This document shows positions 6,754 through 16,310 of a stretch of 64,000 nucleotides of DNA, piece after piece. Position numbers and translations under genes: made by a program. The DNA comes from Lachnospiraceae bacterium (GTDB taxonomy: Bacteria; Bacillota; Clostridia; Lachnospirales; Lachnospiraceae). The stretch covers positions 23,846 through 87,845 of the forward strand of contig JAAUZC010000048.1 in assembly GCA_014804795.1 (NCBI GenBank). Direction: 5' to 3'. Within the stretch, counting starts at the first letter, position 1. The number at the start of each line of letters is the position of its first letter. Under the pieces are notes generated by a model. It was not told where the DNA came from. It saw only the letters and a program-made list of their open reading frames with translations, and ran no database searches.

Positions 6754-9228
6754 CTAGTAACCCCTTGTCACAGTGAACTGATATGTATTTTTTTCAAATT
6801 GATTTAATTGGTCATACACTGTATCCGATGTCATCTGTTTCGCAAATCCATCCGGTATGATGACAAAGTCAAGATGTACTGCACAGGTGGCATCCACAGC
6901 CGTCACTGCCTCCGATAATTTCCAGTCCAGTGAATTCAGTACTGCGTTTTTATCCGCTCCTACTCTGCTTCGCACAGTGTTGACATTCAGCATGATCAGA
7001 TTTCCGGTTCGTCTGGCTATCTGTTCCGATGTAGTCATAGCAATTGCCATCACCATTAAATATTGTTCATAGTTCATTCTTAACTTATTCTCATCACTTG
7101 ACGTACTGCCTGAACCGGAATCATCCCCCAACAGGTTCATAATTTCTTCATAGACTGTCAAATCACTAATCTCATTCTTAATCAAAATAACAGAATCACC
7201 TTTTTTCAGTTTTTCCCAGTCCCCATATGTTTCCAAACCCGCAACTGCGGCCCGCAGTGCACCGGCTACCGCAATTCCAAGCACAGGGTTGATTGCACTG
7301 CAGGCATCTTTTATGGCTTTAATGGGCGTGTTGATCTCTTCGATTTTATAGGTTGCCCGCATATTGATTACTGCCCGGAATGCCAGAATCCGGTTTCGGG
7401 CAAGGTTCAGATTTTTCGTCGAAGAATTATTTCCGCCTAACAGATATTCCAGTTCAGCGCCATACAGATAATTTACCTCCGGCCCTATTTTTACCCCAGT
7501 GAGGCTGATTGCCTCTTCTTCCCCTTCTTCTATATTAGTTACCCGGCTGGAAAACATCCCAAAGTCATAGCTTACTGTATACGCTTTTAACAAAAGCATA
7601 TTTCCCGCTTCCGAAAGGCTGTTCAGTTCAAAATAGGAGACTGCCTCCTTTATCATATTCACAAGCGCAAAATTCCCGTCTCCCTCTCCTTCGCCAAAAC
7701 CGAATTCCTCCGGTATATTCCTCGCTGTTGTCTGCTCGTCTTCGCTGAGGGCGTCTTCTTTTTCTTTCAGTTTGTTTTTTGCCTCATCCCTTTTCTTCTC
7801 GTATTTTGCCGTATCTTCTTCCCCTGAAAAACACTTTGCCAAAGATTGAAACAGTTCCCTGTAAGAATGATTCTCCTGAAAATTATAGTATTCTCCCTCA
7901 TTTAACGGCTCTTTATATTCCCTGACAGGAGTCATCGGTTTCAGATAATCCTCCATGACAGCCTGAAGATTTATATATGTATCTTCATGAATCTCTGAAT
8001 ATTTACTGTTTATATTGTGGCCTGTCAGATTCTTCTCCCTTATTTCCTCAGCCAGTTTTACATAATTATCCGCACTGTAATCTCCTGCACTGCCAAACAG
8101 TTCATTCACCTTTTCCAGATCAGCATTGATTCCGTCTCTGACTGCACTGTCAACCGTATTCTCCGCCAATTCTCTTTCCAGTTCGTTTTTGCAAACCTGC
8201 AACTGTCCTATCTCTTTTTTTACCTTATCCGCCCGATCAATCAACTCCGATACCAATTCTTCATAATTATCAAAGTCTACAGGCCGTGAATCGGCAGCCG
8301 CCGAATATTTTTCCGATGCATCCTCAAACTTTTCTCTCAGTTTATCTTCTCTCGCTTCTTCATCTCCGTCATATTTATCTCCCATCTCAATCAGTTCTTT
8401 TTCCTGATCCGATAACTCCTCGTCCTCTTCCAGATTTTCTTGTTTCTCCCTTGCTGTCTCTATATCATCTTTATGTGTTACATAATCCCTATATATCTGA
8501 TAACTTTCCGATTCATAAATCTTCTTATATTCTTCTTTTGCCAACGCATATTGCTTGTTTATTTCGGCTATAAATTCAGGATATTTATCTATTTTGGCAA
8601 GAACCTCATAATACTCTTTTGCCCTTTCCAAAACTTTTCCGGCCTGATCATCCAACTCTGTTTTGGCATCAATTACTTTAGCTTCTCCTTCTGCATTTTC
8701 CACTTCCTCCAAAGCTTCCAGTACCGCTTCCCCGTCTCCCGCAAGCTGTTGAGCAATACGGAAACGCATAAAATCACCAATCTGTGTTGTCAGAACCTTC
8801 TGATTCCCAAGATTGGCACCTTCGACCGGCTTGTAAGATACTGTTACATCGGCTCCTTGATAAGGCATAAACCCGGTATATTCTGTACTCGGCCCCCATT
8901 TATCCTGTGCCGCTTCAAAATACTTTCGAGAGATTGTATTCTCATTGGGATTAAAAGAAGTTGCCATATAGCTTTCCAACTCCTTTAACGCCGCCGTTCC
9001 CTTTTCATTCTGAGTTACCGCAAACAGACCATACAACTCCTTTAACAGATTGTCGTAATCACTGATTACTGCCTCGCCATAGTTATCCGCTGTCATCAAA
9101 GCCTGATCACTATACAATTTAATTCTGGCAAGCTCTGTCAAAAATCCCGTAAAAAAGATGGTAGGAACCAAAATCAGTGTCACCAAAACTGTAATTGAGC
9201 CTTTTGTCCGTCTTAAAAATAACTTCAT
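6754..9228 (-). CDS. DUF5702-like large Tad-locus protein
   Basis: An 824-residue protein. The N-terminus MKLFLRRTKGSITVLVTLILVPTIFFTGF has a basic stretch, a GSITV box and a hydrophobic helix (about 11-32), as in TadG/TadE-like secreted pseudopilins. The large exported part is highly charged, with long predicted coiled-coil segments (about 195-330 and 455-520), and ends in a beta-rich domain (about 690-824). It resembles proteins labelled DUF5702 that accompany Tad genes in Firmicutes, where they may replace TadG. It sits between two TadE-like genes. Molecular function unknown; a structural role on the cell surface is the best guess. Confidence 0.72.
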   Translation of the reverse strand: MKLFLRRTKGSITVLVTLILVPTIFFTGFLTELARIKLYSDQALMTADNYGEAVISDYDNLLKELYGLFAVTQNEKGTAALKELESYMATSFNPNENTISRKYFEAAQDKWGPSTEYTGFMPYQGADVTVSYKPVEGANLGNQKVLTTQIGDFMRFRIAQQLAGDGEAVLEALEEVENAEGEAKVIDAKTELDDQAGKVLERAKEYYEVLAKIDKYPEFIAEINKQYALAKEEYKKIYESESYQIYRDYVTHKDDIETAREKQENLEEDEELSDQEKELIEMGDKYDGDEEAREDKLREKFEDASEKYSAAADSRPVDFDNYEELVSELIDRADKVKKEIGQLQVCKNELERELAENTVDSAVRDGINADLEKVNELFGSAGDYSADNYVKLAEEIREKNLTGHNINSKYSEIHEDTYINLQAVMEDYLKPMTPVREYKEPLNEGEYYNFQENHSYRELFQSLAKCFSGEEDTAKYEKKRDEAKNKLKEKEDALSEDEQTTARNIPEEFGFGEGEGDGNFALVNMIKEAVSYFELNSLSEAGNMLLLKAYTVSYDFGMFSSRVTNIEEGEEEAISLTGVKIGPEVNYLYGAELEYLLGGNNSSTKNLNLARNRILAFRAVINMRATYKIEEINTPIKAIKDACSAINPVLGIAVAGALRAAVAGLETYGDWEKLKKGDSVILIKNEISDLTVYEEIMNLLGDDSGSGSTSSDENKLRMNYEQYLMVMAIAMTTSEQIARRTGNLIMLNVNTVRSRVGADKNAVLNSLDWKLSEAVTAVDATCAVHLDFVIIPDGFAKQMTSDTVYDQLNQFEKNTYQFTVTRGY

Positions 9229-9249
9229 AACATTTCTCTGCCTTTTTCT

Positions 9250-9966
9250 TTAACTGCGTTCATTCACACCGAATTTTTCTTTAAAAGAGTTATAATAACC
9301 GCTTACTTTATCAAGCAGTTCCGTTGCCTTCTCTCCAATGGCCGTCTGTTTTACAACATCGATTACAAAATCCGTATTCCTGATCATATCGTCTCCATTG
9401 GTTATCACTACTTTCCCGGTAACAGAGATTGTCATGGAATCCGGAACACCTACCATTTTAAGACTGATCATCGGCTTCACTGTCTGCGTTGCCTTCGCTG
9501 TAATCGTTTTATACACAACATAGTTTTTGCTTTCTACAGTTAATTCTACATTGGAACCATCATCAAAAAACATATGACCGCACATAGAACGAAAAAAAGA
9601 TTCAAATTTACTTTTCTCAAAATTCATAAAAAAGAACCTGTACGGAAACTTATAAGCGGGACTGCCATATCTGCTTCCTGTTGCACCAACTGTCCCGCTG
9701 TTTCCGCCATAAGACATATTGCCGGATGCCTCCACAAAAGTATCCGAATCCACGTTTTTGTAATAAATAAGCGCATTCTGCACATTGGCCTGTAAATTGG
9801 CCTTCTGGCACATAAAAATCGAGGCATAATAGAGAGCGAGCACCATGATCATACAAAAGGGCAGCAAAATAGTGGCTTCTACTATTTCTGCCGCACCGCT
9901 TTCACTAATAAAAAAAGTATTATGTATGTCAAATTTATTATGATAATTTTGCTGCACTATTCTCAA
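9250..9966 (-). CDS. TadE-like pseudopilin
   Basis: A 238-residue protein starting at TTG 9966, the only in-frame start with a correctly spaced AAGGAG (7 bp upstream); the nearby ATG is out of frame. Residues about 20-50 contain ESGAAEIVEATILLPFCMIMVLALYY, the TadE signature of a Glu-rich segment running into a hydrophobic helix with a conserved Glu. The soluble remainder is beta-rich with two cysteines. It lies between the pilin-like gene and the DUF5702-like gene. Likely a minor pilin processed by TadV and needed for pilus assembly. Confidence 0.82.
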   Translation of the reverse strand: MRIVQQNYHNKFDIHNTFFISESGAAEIVEATILLPFCMIMVLALYYASIFMCQKANLQANVQNALIYYKNVDSDTFVEASGNMSYGGNSGTVGATGSRYGSPAYKFPYRFFFMNFEKSKFESFFRSMCGHMFFDDGSNVELTVESKNYVVYKTITAKATQTVKPMISLKMVGVPDSMTISVTGKVVITNGDDMIRNTDFVIDVVKQTAIGEKATELLDKVSGYYNSFKEKFGVNERS

Positions 9967-10009
9967 ATCATGTCTCCTTATACTCTATTTTGTATCTTAT
10001 AGTACCTTG

Positions 10010-10231
10010 TCAACCTATCGAGTTTGATGACCCCATAATCTTTTCCCAAGTCGTATTAAACCATTCAGAAATCTTATTCCAAAACAACGCAGATAATAAA
10101 ACAACAATTAAAATAAGCAGAATAGTCGCCACAAAGGCCGAAACTCCCAGTTCTTCCTTTTTTAATTCCTCAATAAAATTTTTCATTTTGAACTTTGTAC
10201 AGATAATAAAACTGTCTAATGCATTCAACAC
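10010..10231 (-). CDS. Flp1-like pilin
   Basis: A 73-residue protein. A basic N-terminal leader (about 1-25) ends at KKEELGVSAFV, followed by one long hydrophobic helix (about 28-50) and a short polar tail. Size, layout and position next to tadC match the putative Flp1-type major pilin of Gram-positive Tad loci. The strict G/xxxxEY site of proteobacterial Flp is not present; cleavage before or within EELGVS is inferred. The start at 10231 is supported by AAAGGAGG/AAAGGTG upstream; an internal ATG at 10186 has no ribosome binding site. It is probably the main filament subunit. Confidence 0.75.
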   Translation of the reverse strand: MLNALDSFIICTKFKMKNFIEELKKEELGVSAFVATILLILIVVLLSALFWNKISEWFNTTWEKIMGSSNSIG

Positions 10232-10314
10232 CTTTCTCTCCTCCTTTGACTTTGCTGTTAATTTTTATTTCCCCTTCATAAAATAGCGGGAACCTATTTA
10301 TCATGATCCGGATC

Positions 10315-11358
10315 TTAAAAATTGAAGCCACTGATCACCGGAACGATAACCAGAATAATAATTCCTACAAACATCAACAACGTCGGTACCAAAAGTTTAC
10401 TTTGTATCTTCTCTCCCATACGCCTCGCATTATGTTTGTGTTCCAACCAGCTCTCATCATTCAACTGCTTAAACAATTTCACAATTTCTGCATTTCCTTT
10501 GGATGCATTTTGTATGATCGCCGTTGCCAGTTTTGTCGTATATTTATTACTGCATCTATTCAAAAACTTTGAATAGGCCTCCACCGGCGATACATTATTG
10601 TCAAAATCTATCAGCACCCTGTTCATTTCTTCATACAAAGTTCCTCTTCCGTTACTGGCAAGCTTCCATGCCTGACTGACCTCCATGCCGGCGACTGTCA
10701 AAAGAGCCAGTTTAGATACTACCTGAGGGAACTGCCTTTCGATATCCTCTGCTCTCTTATTAACCACTGTATTGACATTGTCATAAGGAATATATCCGAG
10801 CAGTACAAAAGCTGCAAAGGCAACCACCGCCACAACAATGCTCCTTGTTCCAAGCCCTAACGCCAGAGTCAGTCCCAGTGCTCCAAAAGAAACGCTGACT
10901 CCCAGTATGATATACCCTAAAAGAGCTCCTAAAAGATAATATGTATAATTCATGGCCTCTTTCTTTTCTTTAAACTGCTGACATTTCTGATTCAACTTTT
11001 TTATAGTCGGATTCGTCATATCCCATCTCATCAGCTGCATCAGTCGATATCCGGCCACCGGAATCAGATCCAGACCGCTGATTTTTCTCTTACTGTATTT
11101 TTCCAGTAATTTTTTGCTTTCCTCTAACTTTCGCCTTATTTTTTTTGCTTCTCTCCTGCTTTTTTTATCCTTTAAATCCTTTACCTTTTTCATATCTTCC
11201 ACAATTATATTTAAAGCAATCTGACCCTTTTTTATATTTTCCAGTTCTGTTTCCCGACAGGCGGTCAGCAGTGCTCCCGTAATATTTTCATCCGCCGTCA
11301 TAAACAGGAAAAGAAAGAAAACAAATACTATTGTGGCTAATATCATACATACAACCAT
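10315..11358 (-). CDS. tadC: Tad secretion inner-membrane platform protein TadC (GspF family)
   Basis: A 347-residue membrane protein. An N-terminal helix (about 1-22) is followed by a lysine-rich cytosolic segment (about 45-130), two central hydrophobic helices (about 140-205), a GspF/T2SSF cytoplasmic domain (about 215-320; ERQFPQVVSKLALLTVAGM, KGNAEIVKLFKQL) and a C-terminal helix (about 323-345). Together with TadB it forms the membrane platform that couples the TadA ATPase to pilin extrusion. It follows tadB by 10 bp. GGGGG lies before the ATG. The highly basic linker is longer than usual for TadC. Confidence 0.88.
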   Translation of the reverse strand: MVVCMILATIVFVFFLFLFMTADENITGALLTACRETELENIKKGQIALNIIVEDMKKVKDLKDKKSRREAKKIRRKLEESKKLLEKYSKRKISGLDLIPVAGYRLMQLMRWDMTNPTIKKLNQKCQQFKEKKEAMNYTYYLLGALLGYIILGVSVSFGALGLTLALGLGTRSIVVAVVAFAAFVLLGYIPYDNVNTVVNKRAEDIERQFPQVVSKLALLTVAGMEVSQAWKLASNGRGTLYEEMNRVLIDFDNNVSPVEAYSKFLNRCSNKYTTKLATAIIQNASKGNAEIVKLFKQLNDESWLEHKHNARRMGEKIQSKLLVPTLLMFVGIIILVIVPVISGFNF

Positions 11359-11368
11359 GAATATCCCC

Positions 11369-12127
11369 CTATATTTCTATATCACTGGCTTTGGATGCCA
11401 ATACATAAGAAACCCCAAAGATAATAAGTGAAATTGTTGCCGCCAAATGCCCTGCCGTCGTAGTGAATAAAGCTTCCAACAGATCCCCGCCCATGAAAGA
11501 CATTGCTACAACAATAACAATCGGCATTACCAGCATCATATTTGTCTCAGATTTAGCGGATGTGATCGTCGTCTGAATCTCCTGTTCAATTTCAATCTTA
11601 TCGCCAATGATTTCCTGCGTCTGCACTAAAATGTCACCAAACCTGTCGCTTTTCCCCTCTATAACAGAATAAATCGTGGCAAAACTGTGGATATCTTCTA
11701 ATCCGCTGCGCATTGCAAAATCTTCAAATAATGTTTTCAGCTCTATGCCGCCTTTTTCATATTGGAGAATGATATTTTCCACTTCTTTTACAATATCCGC
11801 TTTTCCGTTATATGATATCTTTAAATCTTTCAGAGCAGATTTTACGGCCTGCGCTTCCACATTTCCTGCCCTTACAGCAACACTCATGGATTCCATAAAA
11901 TCCCTGAACTGCAGTCTCAGTTCTTTCTGCCTTTTTTTAATGGTGGTCTCCGCATACATCTTTTCCAGATAAATTCCGCCTGCCAGACCGATCACCACTG
12001 AAAGCAGAATCATGTGGTAAAACAGATAAGCTATTACAGCAATCAATGTACTGCTCACTATATAGGCCAAAATATGTTCTACCTTTTTCATATTACATTT
12101 ACAGTAAACGGGCATATTCGGATTCAT
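11369..12127 (-). CDS. tadB: Tad secretion platform protein TadB (GspF family)
   Basis: A 252-residue membrane protein with an N-terminal helical hairpin (about 17-55), a cytosolic T2SSF domain (about 70-195; LRLQFRDFMESMSVAVRAGN, YEKGGIELKTLFEDFAMR) and two C-terminal helices (about 193-245). It forms a hetero-complex with TadC around the TadA ATPase. Its ATG overlaps the tadA stop codon as ATGA, so the two are translationally coupled. It is shorter than proteobacterial TadB (about 300), as is common in Firmicutes loci. Confidence 0.88.
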   Translation of the reverse strand: MNPNMPVYCKCNMKKVEHILAYIVSSTLIAVIAYLFYHMILLSVVIGLAGGIYLEKMYAETTIKKRQKELRLQFRDFMESMSVAVRAGNVEAQAVKSALKDLKISYNGKADIVKEVENIILQYEKGGIELKTLFEDFAMRSGLEDIHSFATIYSVIEGKSDRFGDILVQTQEIIGDKIEIEQEIQTTITSAKSETNMMLVMPIVIVVAMSFMGGDLLEALFTTTAGHLAATISLIIFGVSYVLASKASDIEI

Positions 12128-13410
12128 ATCTTTTCATCCTCCAGATAATCATAGATGCCGCTGCTGATAAATTTATCAGGATGTTCCATTTTGTTTTTTG
12201 TTCTTTCCAGTACACCGGAAACTTTCTGCAGTGTCGTGTGTTCATCTTCCCTGAATTGAAACAGCGGATTCAACCGTATTTTTCCGTTTTCCAACGCCGC
12301 AACTTCCGTAATCTCCATTGTTTTTCTGGAACTGTCACGCATCCGCGACAAATGAACGATGATATCCACGGCTGATGCAATCTGCTGCCTGATTGCCTCA
12401 AGCGGCAGGCCGCCCGCACCACTGAGTACCATCGTTTCCAAACGGCTCAGCATATCTTCTGCCGAATTAGCATGACCGGTAGAGAGGGAACCGTCATGAC
12501 CAGTATTCATCGCCTGCAGCATATCCAACGCTTCCGCTCCTCTCACCTCACCGACTACAATTCTCTCCGGTCTCATACGAAGAGAAGATTTGATCAGATC
12601 CCGCATGGAAATCTCTCCCGCACCGGCCGAATTAGCATTTCTTGTCTCAAGCCGCACCAGATTAGGGAGATTCCGAATCTGTAGTTCCGCCGAGTCTTCT
12701 ATCGTTATAACTCTTTCTGTTTTGGGAATATAATTAGATAGTGCATTCAAAAATGTTGTCTTTCCGGAACCAGTTCCTCCGCTGATGAAAATGTTGTACT
12801 TTGCCCTGACCAGCTTTTCCAGAAAAACAGCAGCCTCCGGAGTGATCGATCCATAATTGATCAGCTTCTGAATGGTCATACCTTCCTCAGGGAATCTCCT
12901 TATCGTTACAATAGGACCGTTTAACGCGATCGGATCAAGTACCACATTGACTCGGGAACCATCTGCCAGTCTTGTATCTACAATAGGATTGCTCTCGTTT
13001 ACCGAACGCCCCATATCCTGTACAAATTTTGTGATAATATTCCTCAGCTTTTCCTGACTCTCAAACTTATCTCTGATCTGCTCCAGTTTTCCGTCGCGCT
13101 CCACAAAAATACAGTCATAGCCATTGATCATGACTTCTGTAATACTCTTATCTGCAATAATCTTCCCTAAAATCCCCAATCCTCTGATAGATTCAAACAC
13201 AGTATCTGCAAGACTTCTCTTTGACCGAAAAGAAAGGGATGAATAATAGGAGGCCGCTTCCGGATCTGCTGTTTCCGCCTGCCTGATCCGAAACTCCTGC
13301 ATTTCTTCTATTCGTTCTCTTAACTTATCATCAGATAATTCCGAATAACTCGGATTCCGGCTGACCAGTTCCCGAATTTTTCCTGTCTCTTCTGTAAAAA
13401 AATCCCGCAT
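12124..13410 (-). CDS. tadA: Tad pilus assembly ATPase TadA/CpaF
   Basis: A type II/IV secretion hexameric ATPase powering pilin polymerisation. Seen: N-terminal domain (about 60-190), Walker A GGTGSGKTT (about residue 210), Asp box ITIEDSAELQI, Walker B-like RIVVGEVRG, and His box with DGSLSTGHANSA. The start at 13410 is preferred (GGCGGAG, 8-bp spacer, protein MRDFFTEETG...); an in-frame ATG at 13452 would add 14 residues but has only a poor site. Order tadZ-tadA-tadB-tadC is conserved in Tad loci. About 428 residues, normal for the family. Confidence 0.93.
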   Translation of the reverse strand: MRDFFTEETGKIRELVSRNPSYSELSDDKLRERIEEMQEFRIRQAETADPEAASYYSSLSFRSKRSLADTVFESIRGLGILGKIIADKSITEVMINGYDCIFVERDGKLEQIRDKFESQEKLRNIITKFVQDMGRSVNESNPIVDTRLADGSRVNVVLDPIALNGPIVTIRRFPEEGMTIQKLINYGSITPEAAVFLEKLVRAKYNIFISGGTGSGKTTFLNALSNYIPKTERVITIEDSAELQIRNLPNLVRLETRNANSAGAGEISMRDLIKSSLRMRPERIVVGEVRGAEALDMLQAMNTGHDGSLSTGHANSAEDMLSRLETMVLSGAGGLPLEAIRQQIASAVDIIVHLSRMRDSSRKTMEITEVAALENGKIRLNPLFQFREDEHTTLQKVSGVLERTKNKMEHPDKFISSGIYDYLEDEKI

Positions 13411-13457
13411 GATATTATCTCCGCCCTGTTTTACTGTTTGATTTGTCATCATTCCGG

Positions 13458-14501
13458 CTATAAGAGTGCTTTTACAAAATCGCCTGCTGCACTTCCTGCC
13501 AGCATCGTGATAAGCTGAGCCGCATCCGGATTCTGTACCGGATTAATTCTTCCAATCAGGGGAATCTGTGTTGCAGTTGTATTCACTCTGCCTGTATCAA
13601 AATTCAGAAGTCTGCTCATCTTTCTTCCGTACTCCTGCATGATATGTGTCTGCCGGAAAAAGGTCTCAAGTTTTTTTGATGCCATCGCATCCTGTTTTTC
13701 AATGACAACTATCCGGTCTGCAACTTCAAAAACTTTTATCGCTTTCTCATCCATCGAAATTCCCATATCGATTACAAGAAAATCAAACAGTCCTGTTTCA
13801 AAAATCGAACGAATAAGTTCTGCTATTTCCTCTGGTTTCAGCTCATAGATATCATTTGGTGTATCAAAATGATTCAAATAAAAAAGATTTTCTGCCTTTG
13901 TCCGCAAAAGTCCCTCCAATTTCATGGTAAAATTGATACTGGTTCCCAGACAGCTCAGCATCTCCGACATTCCTTTTCCCTCTGCCTGTCCAAGATAACA
14001 GTCTTCCGATGCAATATCTTCCAGATTGATGTAAAATGTTTTGTACCCTGTCATTGCCAGTCTGGCTGCGGCAGTAAGCGCCATAGTTGTCTTTCCTGCC
14101 CCACCCGCCGGTGAATAGAATGCAACTGTTTTTGCTTTTTTTCCATCCGACAAAATACCGATATCTCCGCATTTTTCTGCATAAAGTTCCAGAATTTTCT
14201 TATAAATCCCGCTGATTCTCTGATATTTTTTTATCTTAGGAAAATTTTTGCATTCCTCAGGAATACTTCCTGTTTCATCCAACAGCATGATTCCCAGAGG
14301 GATCTTTCCAAGTGACATCTGTCCCTCATAAATAGATACATCGAAAAGAATCACATCAAAATTCTTTTCCAACAGAGCCTTTTCCAGGCTTTTCTTATCT
14401 GTATAAACAGAAAAACTCAGATTATCGTACTCTTCCAATACATTTATTAATCTGTTTAAATATTCCTCATTACTATCCGCTATTGCCAGTCTGATGTTCA
14501 T
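13458..14501 (-). CDS. tadZ: TadZ/CpaE-like pilus localisation ATPase (MinD superfamily)
   Basis: A 347-residue protein. Residues about 1-115 form a response-regulator-like receiver fold (LAIADSNEEYLNRL, DVILFDVSIYE) that probably lacks phosphorylation, as in other TadZ proteins. Residues about 125-347 are a ParA/MinD-type ATPase with the deviant Walker A SPAGGAGKTT and switch DFLVIDMGIS. In Tad systems this protein places the secretion complex at defined cell sites. It is the first gene of the operon: AGGAGAAAACTAA precedes the ATG and a promoter lies about 50 bp upstream. The next gene, tadA, follows closely. Confidence 0.88.
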   Translation of the reverse strand: MNIRLAIADSNEEYLNRLINVLEEYDNLSFSVYTDKKSLEKALLEKNFDVILFDVSIYEGQMSLGKIPLGIMLLDETGSIPEECKNFPKIKKYQRISGIYKKILELYAEKCGDIGILSDGKKAKTVAFYSPAGGAGKTTMALTAAARLAMTGYKTFYINLEDIASEDCYLGQAEGKGMSEMLSCLGTSINFTMKLEGLLRTKAENLFYLNHFDTPNDIYELKPEEIAELIRSIFETGLFDFLVIDMGISMDEKAIKVFEVADRIVVIEKQDAMASKKLETFFRQTHIMQEYGRKMSRLLNFDTGRVNTTATQIPLIGRINPVQNPDAAQLITMLAGSAAGDFVKALL

Positions 14502-14547
14502 TTAGTTTTCTCCTGTAAATCGACATCTTATGCATTCTTTTTCATTT

Positions 14548-14576
14548 ATAATATCATTCAAATTAAATCATTTCAA
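14548..14576 (-). promoter_or_regulatory. Promoter of the Tad operon
   Basis: On the minus strand: TTGAAA (14571-14576), 17 bp, TATTAT (14548-14553), with AT-rich sequence around it. Predicted start near 14541, giving a 40-nt leader before tadZ. It lies in the region shared with the divergent XRE gene, a natural place for regulation by that protein. Confidence 0.7.
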
Positions 14577-14590
14577 GTATTTTTATCTCC

Positions 14591-14638
14591 ATTAGCGATA
14601 TTTATCATCTTTCGGATTATTTCAATAACTTTGCTAAT
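14591..14638. promoter_or_regulatory. Possible operator between tadZ and the XRE gene
   Basis: ATTAGC (14591-14596) and GCTAAT (14633-14638) form a spaced inverted repeat just upstream of the Tad -35 box and before the XRE gene. Six-base arms 36 bp apart could arise by chance, so this is a candidate only. Confidence 0.25.
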
Positions 14639-14675
14639 ACTTTAAAATGAGTTATAAAATATGGAGGATTTTGTT

Positions 14676-15044
14676 TTGACAAGCATAAAAATGGAAATCG
14701 GCAAACGCATTCGAAATTTTAGAATCTCTAACAACCTGACCCAGGCACAGTTGGCTGAAAGCTTAGATATCTCTACCAATTTTGTTTCTGAAGTGGAGAC
14801 CGGAAAAAAAAATATTTCATTGGAAATATTATGCCGTTTATGTCAATCCTATAATCTTTCCGCAGACTATATCCTATTGGGAAAAGACTGCTCTTCTTCC
14901 TCGCAGCATACACTATCCGAATATCTGTTTTCGTTGCCCGCCGACGATATTCCAACAATCATCGAGTATCTCGAAGCTTCTATGAAGTTAAAAAAACTGG
15001 AAGAAGAGAAAAAATTGAAAAATACCATATCACAGCTCAGATAA
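14676..15044 (+). CDS. XRE-family helix-turn-helix regulator, divergent to the Tad operon
   Basis: A 122-residue DNA-binding protein. The XRE HTH covers about residues 6-62 (GKRIRNFRISNNLTQAQLAE, LDISTNFVSEVETGKKNIS), and the C-terminus is a charged helix (MKLKKLEEEKKLKN) suited to dimerisation. Start: GGAGG at 14663-14667 is spaced 8 bp from TTG 14676; the in-frame ATG at 14661 overlaps that site and the ATG at 14691 is too far away, so TTG is preferred. Divergent placement next to the first Tad gene suggests control of pilus expression, by analogy with other divergent HTH regulators; not shown by sequence alone. Confidence 0.85.
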   Translation: MTSIKMEIGKRIRNFRISNNLTQAQLAESLDISTNFVSEVETGKKNISLEILCRLCQSYNLSADYILLGKDCSSSSQHTLSEYLFSLPADDIPTIIEYLEASMKLKKLEEEKKLKNTISQLR

Positions 15045-15336
15045 ACAAACAGAAATAAACACACTTATTTATCTATTCATTTATTGATCAATATAATAAA
15101 TATCAAACTTCTTGCTATTTTATACTCTTTCTGCTATACTGAATCTGTGAAAAACAATTCGGACAAGCACTCTGCTATGTCTCATTTATCAGGCGTTTCG
15201 CCACAGCTATTCGCTGATTTTTACAAATTGTAACTAATTTATTTTATGACGACCGAAATGAACTTTCTCAATAGTATATATCGTAATATTTCTTATTATT
15301 TCGCCCACCATGCAACAAAGTACAGGGAGGATTTTT
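15045..15336 (+). other. Long leader region before the Rpn gene
   Basis: This 290-bp gap has a good promoter, TTGCTA (15112-15117), 17 bp, TATACT (15135-15140), giving a leader of about 190 nt. The leader holds two short hairpins (GGCGTTTCGCC and CAGC/GCTG near 15190-15215) followed by ATTTTT, which could be a weak attenuator. An 18-codon ORF from 15177 to 15233 is open but has no convincing ribosome binding site. No known riboswitch recognised. Confidence 0.45.
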
Positions 15337-16260
15337 ATGCCAGAACAAATGATTACCGCCGACAGGCTGTGGGATGAAATTCTCAAAGCCATCGTCTATG
15401 TCATGCCAAAACAACTGTTTCCACTCATCCAAGAAGTCTACGGAAAAGAATATCCGCCGGACACTCCGGTCAGACTCCTTAACACAGAACATTCCAACTA
15501 TCTGGATCATCCGGGAATTTCACTTTCATCCAATCTGATGGATATAGCCCTTCTAATTGCAGATACGGACTATTATCACATTGAGTGTCAGATGCACAAT
15601 GACAAAGTAATGGTCATCCGCATGATCTCTTATGATCTGCACTATGCCATCGAGCACTGTGTATCTAAAGACCACTTGACTGATGAAATGATCATTCGCT
15701 TTCCACATTCTTTTATTCTTTATCCTGATCAGAACAGCAATATCCCGAACTTCCTTTCATGTCGTATTATTTTTCAGGACGGCAGTGAACATCTTTATCA
15801 GATTCCAACTGTCAAAGTCCAGTCTTACTCTTTGGAAGAAATCCATGAAAAACATTTAAATCTGTTTATTCCTTATCTGCTGCTCCGGTTAAAGCCCTCT
15901 CTCACTTCAAAAAAACATCCGCTTACCAAAAAGGAATTGACAGCCTTTCTGGAAAATATTATAGTTATATTACAAGAAGATTTAACTAATGGATATTTAA
16001 CACAGCAGGAATGCAATGACTATATTAATCTTTTATCCCGGGCATCCGAGCGTATATTTTACCATCACCCAAACTACCACAAGGAGGTAGAGCGTATGAC
16101 GAAACCGTTGATTTATCTTCCCAGCATGCAACTCAGGGATCTGGAGGCTGCTCTTGCGGAAAGTAAGGCTGCTTTAGAGGAAAGTAAAGCTGTTCTAGCA
16201 GAAAAAGATTCCGAGATTGCCATGCTCCGTGCAAAGCTTGCCGCTTTGACCGGGCAATAG
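15337..16260 (+). CDS. Rpn-family PD-(D/E)XK nuclease/transposase-like protein
   Basis: A 307-residue protein starting at ATG 15337 behind GGGAGG. The segment LMDIALLIADTDYYHIECQMHND (about residues 57-79) supplies the D...ExQ nuclease core of the recombination-promoting nuclease (Rpn/YhgA, PDDEXK_2) family. The middle is helical and the C-terminus (about 265-300) is a repeated Ala/Glu/Ser heptad coiled coil (AALAESKAALEESKAVLAEK). Rpn proteins are poorly understood DNA endonucleases widely copied in Lachnospiraceae genomes; some have been tied to phage defence. The gene stands alone behind its own promoter. Confidence 0.82.
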   Translation: MPEQMITADRLWDEILKAIVYVMPKQLFPLIQEVYGKEYPPDTPVRLLNTEHSNYLDHPGISLSSNLMDIALLIADTDYYHIECQMHNDKVMVIRMISYDLHYAIEHCVSKDHLTDEMIIRFPHSFILYPDQNSNIPNFLSCRIIFQDGSEHLYQIPTVKVQSYSLEEIHEKHLNLFIPYLLLRLKPSLTSKKHPLTKKELTAFLENIIVILQEDLTNGYLTQQECNDYINLLSRASERIFYHHPNYHKEVERMTKPLIYLPSMQLRDLEAALAESKAALEESKAVLAEKDSEIAMLRAKLAALTGQ

Positions 16261-16310
16261 GCAGCCCTCTTATACCAAATACAAAATTTCAAAAATAAAG
16301 TGAGGTTTCC